Below, piece by piece: positions 36,675 to 45,101 of a stretch of DNA of 64,000 nucleotides (its first letter is position 1; every line of letters starts with the position of its first letter). The translations under genes were made by a program, and so were the position numbers. This stretch comes from Gelidibacter japonicus. Its GTDB lineage: Bacteria; Bacteroidota; Bacteroidia; Flavobacteriales; Flavobacteriaceae. A model generated the notes under the pieces. It searched no databases. It worked only from the letters and a program-made list of their open reading frames with translations, and was not told the DNA's origin. The stretch is from positions 124,001 to 188,000 of the forward strand of contig NZ_BJKB01000004.1 in the NCBI RefSeq assembly GCF_010725055.1, written 5' to 3'.

Positions 36675-37897
36675 TGCGTAACCATCCTAACATATTCCGT
36701 TTGATCTTACTTTTTAGCTTGTGCACGTTCGCCATGAATGCACAAAGTAAAAAGCAACAGGAATTGGAGGCAAAACGTCAAACTATCCTAAAGGAAATTC
36801 AACAAATTAACAATCTGATCGCTTCTCAAAAAAAGGAAGAAAGATCTATTATTACGACGGTTGAAGATTTAAATTATAAGGTGAATGTACGTAAGAACCT
36901 GATTAAGGTCACCAATGACCAAGCAAATTTATTGACACGTGAAATCAATGCCAATCAAAAACAAATAAGCAGTTTGCGCGACCAATTAAAATATTTGAAG
37001 GAAGATTATGCCGCTATGGTGGTTAAATCCTATAAAAGTAAGTCAGAACAAAGCCGAGTCATGTTTTTACTCTCCTCAGAGAATTTTAAGCAGGCTTACA
37101 AGCGGCTTCAGTACATTAGACAATATACAGACTATCAAAAGGAGCAAGGAGAAGAAATAAGACGTAAAACGGAGAAGCTGCAAGAATTGAATACCACTTT
37201 ACTCCAGCAGAAAAGAGATAAGGATAAATTGGTGGAAGAAAACCGATTGGCCAAGCAAAGATTGGAAGCCGATGTGAAAGAATACGAAAAGCTCATGGCC
37301 TCCGTACGAAAAAACATGAGTACATACGCCTCACAAATCAAAGCCAAACAACAGGAAGCGGATAGAATTGATCGGGAAATTGAAAGGCTGATTAGAGAGG
37401 CCATTGCGGCATCCAATAAAAAAGCAGGCAAATCTGAAAGGGCTTCCAGAGGATTCGCATTGACTCCAGAAGCCAAAGCATTGGAAGCCAAATTTGAATC
37501 CAATAAAGGTAAACTCCCATGGCCGGTGCGTACAGGAGTCATCAAGGTTCGCTATGGAAAACAACGCTCCTCAATTGATAATACGGTTGAAATCAACAGT
37601 AGCGGTATCAGGATTGCAACCGACAAAAACGCGAAGGTTAGAGCGGTATTTAATGGGGAGGTCTTGGCCGTTCAGGGGACTAAAACCGGAAATCCGTGGG
37701 TCTTGATCCAACATGGTAATTATATCACGGTCTATAAAAACCTATCAAAAGTATATGTGGTAAAAGGGGATAGGGTCACCACCAATCAAGATATTGGGGA
37801 GGTGTTTACAGATCCGTCCAATGGCGAATGTTTATTATGGTTCCATATTTATAAAGATTCCAAATTTCAGGATCCTTCGGCTTGGATAGTGAGGTAA
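36674..37897 (+). CDS. EnvC-like coiled-coil protein with degenerate LytM/M23 domain
   Basis: A 407-residue exported protein: signal peptide (cut after NAQS), a long Lys/Glu/Gln-rich coiled coil (residues 25-250) and a C-terminal LytM domain. The zinc ligands are missing: the usual HxxxD is NSSGIRI, and the usual HxH is LLWFHIYKD. The protein is therefore expected to activate a peptidoglycan amidase rather than cut peptidoglycan itself, as EnvC does during daughter-cell separation. It is the last gene of the TPR-DUF4292 unit. Confidence 0.88.
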   Translation: MRNHPNIFRLILLFSLCTFAMNAQSKKQQELEAKRQTILKEIQQINNLIASQKKEERSIITTVEDLNYKVNVRKNLIKVTNDQANLLTREINANQKQISSLRDQLKYLKEDYAAMVVKSYKSKSEQSRVMFLLSSENFKQAYKRLQYIRQYTDYQKEQGEEIRRKTEKLQELNTTLLQQKRDKDKLVEENRLAKQRLEADVKEYEKLMASVRKNMSTYASQIKAKQQEADRIDREIERLIREAIAASNKKAGKSERASRGFALTPEAKALEAKFESNKGKLPWPVRTGVIKVRYGKQRSSIDNTVEINSSGIRIATDKNAKVRAVFNGEVLAVQGTKTGNPWVLIQHGNYITVYKNLSKVYVVKGDRVTTNQDIGEVFTDPSNGECLLWFHIYKDSKFQDPSAWIVR

Positions 37898-38008
37898 TCT
37901 AATAAGAAACAAGCTTTAGACGTTTTGAGGGAAGTCACCTATGCCATTATTAATGTATGACCTCTTTGTTGGCCTTTTCCATCAATAGATTAATCTTTAG
38001 CTCTTTAC

Positions 38009-38518
38009 CTACTGAAACAGAGCCTTCAGCTCGGTAGCTTCGTTTGGCTTCATTTTTCCGGCCAATACCAAACTCAGCTGTTTACGTCTTAGCGCCGCTT
38101 CAAAACGTTCTTTTTCCAAGTCGGTTTCAGGAACAATTTTATCGATTGGGGTTGGACGCCCAGTTTCATCCACAGCAACAAAGGTGTAAATAGCCTCATT
38201 GGCCAAGGATCTTACTCCAGATTCGCGGTCTTCAATCCAGACATCAATATATACTTCCATAGAGGTTTTAAATGCTCTCGAAACCTTAGCTTCAACGGTA
38301 ACAACACTACCTAAGGGAATCACTCTATTGAACGCGACGTGATTTACGGAAGCAGTCACGACAATGCGTCTGCTGTGACGTCTTGCCGCAATACTTGCCG
38401 CTCGATCCATACGTGCCAACAATTCTCCGCCAAATAAATTATTTAGGGGATTGGTTTCACTGGGAAGGACCAAATCGGTCATTATACAGACGGAATCATT
38501 CGGATGTTTGGCTTGCAT
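38009..38518 (-). CDS. Acyl-CoA thioesterase (hot-dog fold)
   Basis: A 169-residue hot-dog thioesterase of the YciA/BFIT type that hydrolyses acyl-CoA. Visible features are MTDLVLPSETNPLNNLFGGELL (catalytic Asn/Asp region near residue 21), RMDRAASIAARRHS, VVTASVNHVAF and VVTVEAKV. I chose the ATG at 38518; the longer frame begins 66 nt earlier across a -7-like TATCTTTG (minus strand, 38551-38544). Substrate chain length is not predictable. Confidence 0.88.
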   Translation of the reverse strand: MQAKHPNDSVCIMTDLVLPSETNPLNNLFGGELLARMDRAASIAARRHSRRIVVTASVNHVAFNRVIPLGSVVTVEAKVSRAFKTSMEVYIDVWIEDRESGVRSLANEAIYTFVAVDETGRPTPIDKIVPETDLEKERFEAALRRKQLSLVLAGKMKPNEATELKALFQ

Positions 38519-38769
38519 TGTTAGTGTTTTTGAATTGAAAGTGCAAAGATAGGTTGGATTTGTGATTTTTTGCCACGAATGCACGAATAATGAGGTCGTA
38601 GTTTGGTCAGTTTAGTCGTTGAGGGTTGTAGTGTTGTTTGTATATGCTAGATACAACACCGCCTATATTCAGAAAAGATAATTAAAGCTACGAAAACCTC
38701 CTTTTGAAAGCACCCAATCGTCACCCGTAAATTTTAGATTGAGCCTGTCGAAATTTAAAAATCGTAAAT

Positions 38770-39717
38770 TTATTGAATTTCCCTAACCAACAACCAAGCC
38801 TCCTTATTGTAGTTCTGTCGAATATCTCGTAGAGCCGCTAGAGCATCGTTGCTATTTTCATAGCTGGAATAGACTACTTCATGTAGACCGTATTTGTTGA
38901 CGCCAATTTTTCGGGCTTTGAATCCGAGTTCCTGGAGTTGTTCAACTTTCTTATCAGAGTTTTCCTCAATTCTAAAAGCACCCGCAATAATATGATATTT
39001 GCCTTGTTGTTTATCAACTTTTAAAGTTGCGGCAGGTAATGGATTTTCAATGACAAACGTAGCTTCTTGAACCTTGACATCCAATTGTTCATTGGCTTCT
39101 TCTTGAGCCATTTGATTATGGGCTTCTATCTGATTATTGTAAAAGCTTGATGCTGCAAAACCACCAACGGTTAATGCAATAAGTGCTACCGCAGCATATT
39201 TAAGATAAGGTCTTGTTTTTGAGCTAGCCCGGCTTTCAGGAGTTATGGAAATTGGAATCACGTCTTCCAAAGATTCTACCTGTTGTTTATAAACTTCACG
39301 ATTGACGTTGGAAGATTTAAACTCTGTAAGTCCGAAAGCTTCTGTTAAGTAATTGCTGTTCTGAGAAGGCTCAAAAACGATCTTACCATCGCTGTTTAAA
39401 ACCAAATCGCCAATGTTGCTAAAACTAAGTGTTTCACCTTCAGATAAGAACGATTTGATCGACTTCACCTGTTTGCTGATTTTCTGAACCGCAACTTCAT
39501 AAGGAATCTTTTCTGAATCAGCTATATAACTAGCCAATAGACCGTCATTATGTTGTAATTGCTCATTAAATGAAATGACCTTTTTAGGCGGAAAAAAGGT
39601 ATGGTTTCTCTCATCAATCTTTGCGGAGACACGTTTGGTCAAAAAAGCCCCAAATTCCGGAATCGTTACGCAGTCGTAACGGTAGAGTAAATCGCTTATG
39701 TAAGTTTCTATATGCAT
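38770..39717 (-). CDS. HU-domain/SPOR protein spanning the inner membrane
   Basis: A 315-residue protein. The N-terminal ~135 residues (YISDLLYRYDCVTIPEFGAFLTK and GETLSFSNIGDLVLN) form the prokaryotic CCDC81-like HU domain pair; a transmembrane helix lies near residues 170-188; the C-terminal ~75 residues are a SPOR domain (KYHIIAGAFRIEENSDKKVEQL), which binds denuded peptidoglycan. The layout could link something in the cytosol, DNA or protein, to septal peptidoglycan. It is divergent from dprA, 103 nt away. Confidence 0.86.
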   Translation of the reverse strand: MHIETYISDLLYRYDCVTIPEFGAFLTKRVSAKIDERNHTFFPPKKVISFNEQLQHNDGLLASYIADSEKIPYEVAVQKISKQVKSIKSFLSEGETLSFSNIGDLVLNSDGKIVFEPSQNSNYLTEAFGLTEFKSSNVNREVYKQQVESLEDVIPISITPESRASSKTRPYLKYAAVALIALTVGGFAASSFYNNQIEAHNQMAQEEANEQLDVKVQEATFVIENPLPAATLKVDKQQGKYHIIAGAFRIEENSDKKVEQLQELGFKARKIGVNKYGLHEVVYSSYENSNDALAALRDIRQNYNKEAWLLVREIQ

Positions 39718-39820
39718 TGAAACAAAGTTATGAATTTTTGATTTTGGTGGAAATTAAACACCTAGTATTTATTAACATTGCTTAAGTTTAGACAGTTTAT
39801 CCTCTAAATCAATCTTATAG

Positions 39821-40924
39821 ATGTCAGATCAGGACTTAATTTATATTCTTGCGCTGCAAAATGTACCAAAAATTGGCGACATTACTGCAAAAAAGCTGAT
39901 TGCTCATTGTGGATCTGCGGAAGCAGTGTTGAAGGAAAAGAGAAATCTTCTTCTCAAAATTGATGGAATTGGTAACAGTATGTTGCAAGATGTTAATAAC
40001 AAAAACCATTTGCTTGCTGCAGAAGAGGAATTGAAATTTATTAGGGAGAATGCTATTTCCTGTTTGTATTTTATGGATAACAATTACCCTGAAAAATTAA
40101 AGCATTGTATTGATGGGCCAATCTTATTATTTCAATCTGGTAACGTAGATCTAAAAAAACAGCGACTCATCAGTATTGTGGGAACGCGTAAGATTACCTC
40201 TTCAGGGGTAGCGTTTTGTGAGCAATTAATCGAACAGTTGGCGGTTTTCAATCCGGTAATTATTTCCGGATTTGCCTACGGAACGGATATCACGGCCCAA
40301 AAGGCGGCCTTGAAGCACAGTTTGCAAACAGTAGGCTGCTTGGCTCATGGATTAAATCAAGTCTATCCAAAAGTGCATAAAAAGTATGTGGCTGAAATTG
40401 AAAAAAACGGTGGTTTCTTGACTGAGTTCTGGAGTAGCTCCAATCCCGAACGAGAAAACTTTTTAAAACGAAATCGTGTTATTGCGGGAATTAGTGAAGC
40501 GACTATTGTAATTGAATCTGCTGAAAGAGGTGGGAGTTTGGTCACTGCTGATATTGCCAATTCTTATAATCGGGATGTTTTTGCCGTTCCTGGGAGAACA
40601 ACAGATTCCCAAAGCACAGGATGCAATAATTTGATAAAATATAATAAAGCACACTTATTGTCAAACCCGATGGACGTGCCTTATATTTTAAACTGGGAAT
40701 TGGAACACGACAAAAAACCGGCCATTCAAAAACAGTTGTTCGTTGAATTGGAAGAGGATGAAAAAGTCATCTATAATTTTCTACAGCCTATCGAGCCACA
40801 ACTATTGGATATTATTGCCTTAGAATGTCAGATGCCTATTTTTAAAGTGGCAAGTGTGCTGTTGAATATGGAGCTAAAAGGGGTCATCAGACCGCTTCCT
40901 GGGAAATTGTTTGAGGTTATTTGA
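39821..40924 (+). CDS. dprA: DNA-processing protein DprA
   Basis: A 367-residue protein that loads RecA on incoming single-stranded DNA during natural transformation. The N-terminal helix-hairpin-helix/SAM-like part (NVPKIGDITAKKLIAHCGS) precedes the Rossmann core with GTRKITSSG, VISGFAYGTDITAQKAAL, ERGGSLVTADIA and FAVPG; the C-terminal ~60 residues are a winged-helix domain. It is monocistronic, and a CCTGC hairpin begins about 4 nt after its stop codon. Confidence 0.95.
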   Translation: MSDQDLIYILALQNVPKIGDITAKKLIAHCGSAEAVLKEKRNLLLKIDGIGNSMLQDVNNKNHLLAAEEELKFIRENAISCLYFMDNNYPEKLKHCIDGPILLFQSGNVDLKKQRLISIVGTRKITSSGVAFCEQLIEQLAVFNPVIISGFAYGTDITAQKAALKHSLQTVGCLAHGLNQVYPKVHKKYVAEIEKNGGFLTEFWSSSNPERENFLKRNRVIAGISEATIVIESAERGGSLVTADIANSYNRDVFAVPGRTTDSQSTGCNNLIKYNKAHLLSNPMDVPYILNWELEHDKKPAIQKQLFVELEEDEKVIYNFLQPIEPQLLDIIALECQMPIFKVASVLLNMELKGVIRPLPGKLFEVI

Positions 40925-40925
40925 C

Positions 40926-41002
40926 AAATTCCTGCGCAGGCAGGTATCTTAGTAATTTCAAGGCCTATCTACAACTTGTATCTACTTTAAATTCATTTTT
41001 AA
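40926..41002. repeat. 77-bp direct repeat, copy A
   Basis: Begins AAATTCCTGCGCAGGCAGG and continues to ATTCATTTTTAA. It matches 41542-41618 at all but about four or five positions with no gap. The first 19 nt contain a CCTGC hairpin. Confidence 0.9.
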
Positions 41003-41027
41003 TGTAGATAGTCTTCTGGATTATGAG

Positions 41028-41047
41028 GTCCCTGCCTTCGCAGGGAC
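41028..41047. repeat. CCTGC-type hairpin
   Basis: GTCCCTGC / GCAGGGAC with tetraloop CTTC, 26 nt after direct repeat A. A half copy (ACTGCGAAGGCAGGAATC) follows about ten nucleotides downstream. Confidence 0.88.
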
Positions 41048-41160
41048 TGGGCTTTATAACTGCGAAGGCAGGAATCTCTTGTTATAATAACATCATGAAT
41101 ATTAAGATGCTCAAAATCAGGATAGGAAACCTTTTAGGTTTATCGGTGATAGTCTAATAC

Positions 41161-41193
41161 AGACCTCTCAGGTTTTTAAAACCTGAGAGGTCT
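41161..41193. repeat. 33-bp palindrome family, copy 4 (covarying arms)
   Basis: Perfect palindrome AGACCTCTCAGGTTTT / AAAACCTGAGAGGTCT. Both arms differ from the other copies at the same paired position (G in CTGTCAGG replaced by C, matched by the complementary change), so the base pair is kept. Confidence 0.92.
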
Positions 41194-41541
41194 CAGTCAT
41201 ATCAGTTACAACTCAAACAATCGCCATTTCTAAACCCAATCCTCCTTTAAAAGGAGGAGAATTTTAGATTTTTTATTTCTCAGAATATGACGACTGTTTT
41301 TTAAATTCCTTCCCTCTCAAGGGAAGGTGGATTTGAGCTCCATAGAGAGCTCAAAGACGGAAGGGTTAAATTAATTCCTGTGATTTCCGTTGAGCTTGTC
41401 AAGATGAGATCAGATTGATTTTAGGTTCTTCAGTGATGGTTTTGGCAAGACTGAATAATTTTTGACGAGGGCACAACCACCTCGACTTCTGCTTCCTTTC
41501 TGAAGCAGAAGCCACTCCTCCTTTGAAAGGAGGAGAAGTTT

Positions 41542-41618
41542 AAATTCCTGCACAGGCAGGTATCTTAGTAATTTCAAAGCCTATCTCCAACTTGTATCTA
41601 CTTTGAATTCATTTTTAA
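41542..41618. repeat. 77-bp direct repeat, copy B
   Basis: Second copy of 40926-41002, same orientation, 616 nt downstream. Small changes (for example GCGCAGG to GCACAGG) weaken its hairpin. Confidence 0.9.
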
Positions 41619-41650
41619 AGATAATCCTGATGTTTAAAACATAACAATTT

Positions 41651-41683
41651 AGACCTGTCAGGTTTTTAAAACCTGACAGGTCT
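41651..41683. repeat. 33-bp palindrome family, copy 5
   Basis: Perfect palindrome AGACCTGTCAGGTTTT / AAAACCTGACAGGTCT, ending 7 nt before the trpS stop codon (minus strand), so it could act as its transcript end. Confidence 0.92.
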
Positions 41684-41689
41684 CAGTAA

Positions 41690-42658
41690 CTAATAACCCA
41701 ACTTTTTGCGAACCCGTGCCAAGACCTCATCAGCGACAATTTTGGCCTTTTCAGCACCAACCGCAAGCGCTTTATCTATCTCTTCTAAATGGGTCATATA
41801 ATAATGATAGCGTTCACGTGGGGTTTCAAATTTTGTAAGAATCAATTCATATAAAGCCTGTTTGGCATGCCCGTAACCATAATTACCTTGCTCATAATTT
41901 TGCTTCATGGTCTGAGTTTCCTCGTCAGAAGCCAATAAACTATAAATTGCAAAACAATTGCAGGTGCTCCAATCTTTTGGGTCTTCTAATGGTGTGCTAT
42001 CCGTTTCAATGGACATAATTTGCTTCCGCAACTGTTTTTCAGGTAAAAATATATTGATAAAATTGCTGTTGCTTTTGCTCATTTTGGTACCATCAGTTCC
42101 GGGAACAAGCATGGTGTTTTCTTGAATTCTGCCTTCAGGCATCACAAATGTTTCGCCCAATTTAGCATGAAAGCGGGACGCCACATCACGGGTCATTTCA
42201 ATATGCTGCAATTGGTCTTTTCCTACCGGAATAATTTCGGCATCATACAATAAAATATCGGCAGCCATTAGCATAGGATAGGTAAATAAACCTGCATTCA
42301 CGTCCTCAAGACGGTCAGCTTTATCCTTAAAACTATGCGCCAGGGTCAGGCGTTGGTACGGAAAGAAGCAGCTTAAATACCATGAGAGTTCTGTGGTTTG
42401 AGGAACATCACTTTGACGGTAAAAGACTACTTTGTCAATATCCAAACCAAATGCCAACCAAGTTGCCGCAACACTGTGGGTATTATTGCGTAGGGTATCA
42501 GCGTCCTTTATTTGTGTCAAGGAATGCATATCTGCAATAAATAGAAATGAATTATTTTTAGTATCATTCGCCATGTCGATTGCCGGCATGATCGCTCCTA
42601 AAATATTTCCTAAATGTGGTGTGCCGGTACTTTGTATGCCTGTGAGTATTCTTGCCAT
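41690..42658 (-). CDS. trpS: Tryptophanyl-tRNA synthetase
   Basis: A 322-residue class I synthetase that charges tRNA-Trp. The HIGH-type motif is TPHLGNILG near residue 14, the KMSKS motif is intact (GTKMSKSNSNF near residue 193), and VGKDQLQHIEMTRDVA is the usual tRNA/ATP contact region. A housekeeping promoter lies 48 nt upstream, and a CCTGC hairpin sits between it and the start codon, 6 nt from the ATG. Confidence 0.96.
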   Translation of the reverse strand: MARILTGIQSTGTPHLGNILGAIMPAIDMANDTKNNSFLFIADMHSLTQIKDADTLRNNTHSVAATWLAFGLDIDKVVFYRQSDVPQTTELSWYLSCFFPYQRLTLAHSFKDKADRLEDVNAGLFTYPMLMAADILLYDAEIIPVGKDQLQHIEMTRDVASRFHAKLGETFVMPEGRIQENTMLVPGTDGTKMSKSNSNFINIFLPEKQLRKQIMSIETDSTPLEDPKDWSTCNCFAIYSLLASDEETQTMKQNYEQGNYGYGHAKQALYELILTKFETPRERYHYYMTHLEEIDKALAVGAEKAKIVADEVLARVRKKLGY

Positions 42659-42664
42659 AACATT

Positions 42665-42680
42665 CCCTGCGCAGGCAGGG
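42665..42680. repeat. CCTGC-type hairpin in trpS leader
   Basis: Stem CCCTGC / GCAGGG with loop GCAG, 6 nt upstream of the trpS ATG (minus strand) and downstream of its promoter, so it is transcribed in the mRNA leader. Confidence 0.9.
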
Positions 42681-42705
42681 ATCTTTTTAATTGTTCAACG
42701 AGTTG

Positions 42706-42736
42706 CAAAGGTAATTTTTTTCAAGCAATAGCTCAA
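42706..42736 (-). promoter_or_regulatory. Housekeeping promoter of trpS
   Basis: On the minus strand, TTG (42736-42734), 20-nt spacer, TACCTTTG (42713-42706): a full match to the Bacteroidota consensus. The transcript would start near 42699 with a leader of about 40 nt. Confidence 0.75.
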
Positions 42737-42759
42737 TTAAATTAATTAGTTTTGAGCCG

Positions 42760-43503
42760 ATGAAATTGTTGAAATACCCTTTTTGGATCCTCTACCGTAT
42801 TTGGTTTTACATTTTAGTAACCTTGCCAATTCTGTTATTGTTTCCTTTTTTAGTGCTCTCTATCTTAAGGGAATCATGGTACCCGTATTTTTTTCGATTG
42901 GCCCAGCTCTGGGCGAAAATCATCTTAGCAGGTATGGGTTTTAGATGGGTCATTAAAAGAGAAGAACCCATAGACCCTTATAAAAGTTATATGTTTATTG
43001 CCAATCACACCTCAATGGCAGACATCATGTTGATGTTGATCAGTGCCAAGAATCCCTTTGTATTTGTAGGGAAGGCAGAATTGGCCAAAATCCCCATTTT
43101 TGGATTTTTCTATAAGCGCACCTGTATTTTGGTAGATAGGGGTTCTGAAAAAAGCAGACGAGCCGTTTTTTTAAGGGCTCAAAAGCGGCTGAAACAAGGT
43201 TTGAGTATCTGCATCTTTCCTGAAGGCGGTGTGCCTGATGATACCTCTACGGTTTTGGATGAGTTCAAGGATGGGGCGTTCAGATTGGCCATCAACCATC
43301 AAATCCCGATTGTACCCATGACTTTTATCGATAATAAAGAACGCTTCTCGTATGTGTTTTTTAGTGGTGGTCCAGGGAAGATGCGCGTTAAAATCCACAA
43401 ATTTTTGAGTACCGAAGGTCTCACGTCAAAGGATGCAAAAGCGTTGAATAATAAAGCAAGGTCTATCATACTTCAACAATTGTTAGAAGCTCATAAAAAT
43501 TAA
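42760..43503 (+). CDS. plsC: 1-acyl-sn-glycerol-3-phosphate acyltransferase
   Basis: A 247-residue inner-membrane enzyme that adds the second acyl chain to make phosphatidic acid. An N-terminal membrane helix (residues 8-30) precedes the catalytic NHTSMADIM (HxxxxD box near residue 86) and the FPEGGVPD glycerol-phosphate-binding motif near 150. It is transcribed divergently from trpS and ends in a strong hairpin terminator. Confidence 0.93.
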   Translation: MKLLKYPFWILYRIWFYILVTLPILLLFPFLVLSILRESWYPYFFRLAQLWAKIILAGMGFRWVIKREEPIDPYKSYMFIANHTSMADIMLMLISAKNPFVFVGKAELAKIPIFGFFYKRTCILVDRGSEKSRRAVFLRAQKRLKQGLSICIFPEGGVPDDTSTVLDEFKDGAFRLAINHQIPIVPMTFIDNKERFSYVFFSGGPGKMRVKIHKFLSTEGLTSKDAKALNNKARSIILQQLLEAHKN

Positions 43504-43534
43504 AAAAGCCGCTCTTGGCACAGAGCAGCTTTTT
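43503..43534. terminator. Bidirectional intrinsic terminator after plsC
   Basis: AAAAAGC-C-GCTCT paired with AGAGC-A-GCTTTTT, one mismatch, loop of 6 nt; A and T runs on both sides allow termination in both directions between convergent plsC and the beta-barrel gene. Confidence 0.85.
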
Positions 43535-43580
43535 CATCATTATTGCACTTCTGCAATAACTACCTAACCAACTAAAAAAT

Positions 43581-45101
43581 CTAAAACTTAAAGCTAAATC
43601 CTGTATAAACTCCAATAAAATAAGGCCTAAAATCGCCAGAGGTATTGGTAAATGTGTTTATTTGATACTTGAACATCGGCTCAAGATTTAGCTTAAGTGT
43701 ATGTGATATGTTATAGTTAAATCCAAGTCCGAAATTGGCACTATAACTCGTGCTATTGATATTATTTGCTTCGCCCAAGAGCGATCTTTCATTATTTAAA
43801 ACAGTATAAACTTCATTGTCATTAAGGAAAAGTGTACTAAATCCTCCAATGACGTTCAGTCCAAATTTGCTATTGATAATGCTGTATTCTACTTCTAAAG
43901 GGACTTCAATATAACCAAACTGCTGTTCCAATGCACCGTTAACGTTGGAGACCATAAACTGTGGTGCCGAGTTTGAATTGATGTTTGAAGTACTCATATA
44001 TGCATCTGCTTTTCGTTGACTCGCAAAATCGATATTCTGTATTTCCTTATTGCCATAGTTTCCATTAAAACTGTTGATGTCACTAAAGGCTATGACCCCA
44101 TCGGTACTATAGCCCAAAGCCACCTTGTTAACCCCGGCTCTAATTTTGATTTTATCATTGATAGCATAACTGCCATTAATGCCATAACTCATATTGACTT
44201 CGCCGCTTTTGCTATTATTTACAAATTGACTGGAAATAGTAGAGCCTTTACCTAAACTGTTAAAATAAACAGGTGCCACATTTGGGGTAATGTTCCACCT
44301 GTTTGGTTGCTCTTTTTTTTCTTCTTCATTTGTCGAATTGGCTTTGGCAATAGCCTCTTCAATACTTTCTTCTTTATTGTTTAAAGCGATGATATCTTTG
44401 TTTTCTTTTATCGCTTCAGTGTCCTTTGCTAAGTTTTGATCAGTAACCTTAGCAATCAGGGATTGATCTTTCTCAGTTTTTAAGATAGCCTTGTTCTTTT
44501 CATTATATAGTTCTGTAGTGTTTTGATTAAGATCAGGTAGATTTGGGGTGTTTTTTGCGACAGTTTCTTCTTTGATGTTTGAAACAGGCGACTTATTATT
44601 TTTAGTGACAGTTACTTCATCTTGAAAATTGGAAGAATTTGTAGTACTTCTTCCAGAGTTCTCGTTAGCTATTTGATTAGCGGTTTTATCGCGATCGTTT
44701 AATTTCTTTTTCTGAAGGTCATTTTCGAAATTGCCACCTTCAGATTGCTCAGTATTTGCTATCGTAGTGGAAGGATCACTTTGACTCGCATTATTTTTAG
44801 TGTCATCAACACCTATTGTTCTGGTAGATTCATCCGAACCACCCGTGTTGTCTGTACCGACTACTTTGTTTTCAGGATTGTTAAATCCTTCACCACTATT
44901 AAAAACATTGCCAACGGTTAACATCAGTACCAACACGGCTGCAACACCAGCTGCAAACCACCATAAAGGAATCACGCGACGTTTGCGCTTGTCTTCATGT
45001 AATGCCTTGTGGATATTTTCCCATACAGCATCATCAGGAGTGGCTTCAAAATTTTTGAATTTCTCCTGAAAAAGGCGGTCTATATGTTTTTTATCATTCA
45101 T
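43581..45101 (-). CDS. Inner-membrane-anchored protein with C-terminal beta barrel
   Basis: A 506-residue protein in three parts. Residues 1-42 are cytosolic, charged and helical (DDAVWENIHKALHEDKRKRR); 43-63 form a transmembrane helix (VIPLWWFAAGVAAVLVLML); 64-270 are a low-complexity linker rich in Asn, Lys, Glu, Ser and Thr; and 270-506 look like an outer-membrane beta barrel that ends in the aromatic residue Phe (FIGVYTGFSFKF). It directly follows an ECF sigma gene (TAAATG, no gap). The N-terminus may act as an anti-sigma domain and the barrel as a sensor, but that is inference. Confidence 0.75.
   Translation of the reverse strand: MNDKKHIDRLFQEKFKNFEATPDDAVWENIHKALHEDKRKRRVIPLWWFAAGVAAVLVLMLTVGNVFNSGEGFNNPENKVVGTDNTGGSDESTRTIGVDDTKNNASQSDPSTTIANTEQSEGGNFENDLQKKKLNDRDKTANQIANENSGRSTTNSSNFQDEVTVTKNNKSPVSNIKEETVAKNTPNLPDLNQNTTELYNEKNKAILKTEKDQSLIAKVTDQNLAKDTEAIKENKDIIALNNKEESIEEAIAKANSTNEEEKKEQPNRWNITPNVAPVYFNSLGKGSTISSQFVNNSKSGEVNMSYGINGSYAINDKIKIRAGVNKVALGYSTDGVIAFSDINSFNGNYGNKEIQNIDFASQRKADAYMSTSNINSNSAPQFMVSNVNGALEQQFGYIEVPLEVEYSIINSKFGLNVIGGFSTLFLNDNEVYTVLNNERSLLGEANNINSTSYSANFGLGFNYNISHTLKLNLEPMFKYQINTFTNTSGDFRPYFIGVYTGFSFKF

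Larger units (their letters stand above)
40925..41689. other. Repeat-rich gap between convergent dprA and trpS
   Basis: 765 nt without a gene. It holds a 77-bp direct repeat (40926-41002, 41542-41618), two 33-bp palindromes (41161, 41651), a CCTGC hairpin (41028-41047), and two CCTCCTTT / AAAGGAGG hairpins (41241-41257 and 41515-41535). All are intergenic families seen elsewhere here, so the stretch looks like a repeat sink between two gene ends. Confidence 0.85.

Noticed and set aside
40926-41683. CRISPR array
   Set aside because: The repeats are palindromes and hairpins with irregular spacing and varied units, with no equal-length spacers or cas genes.
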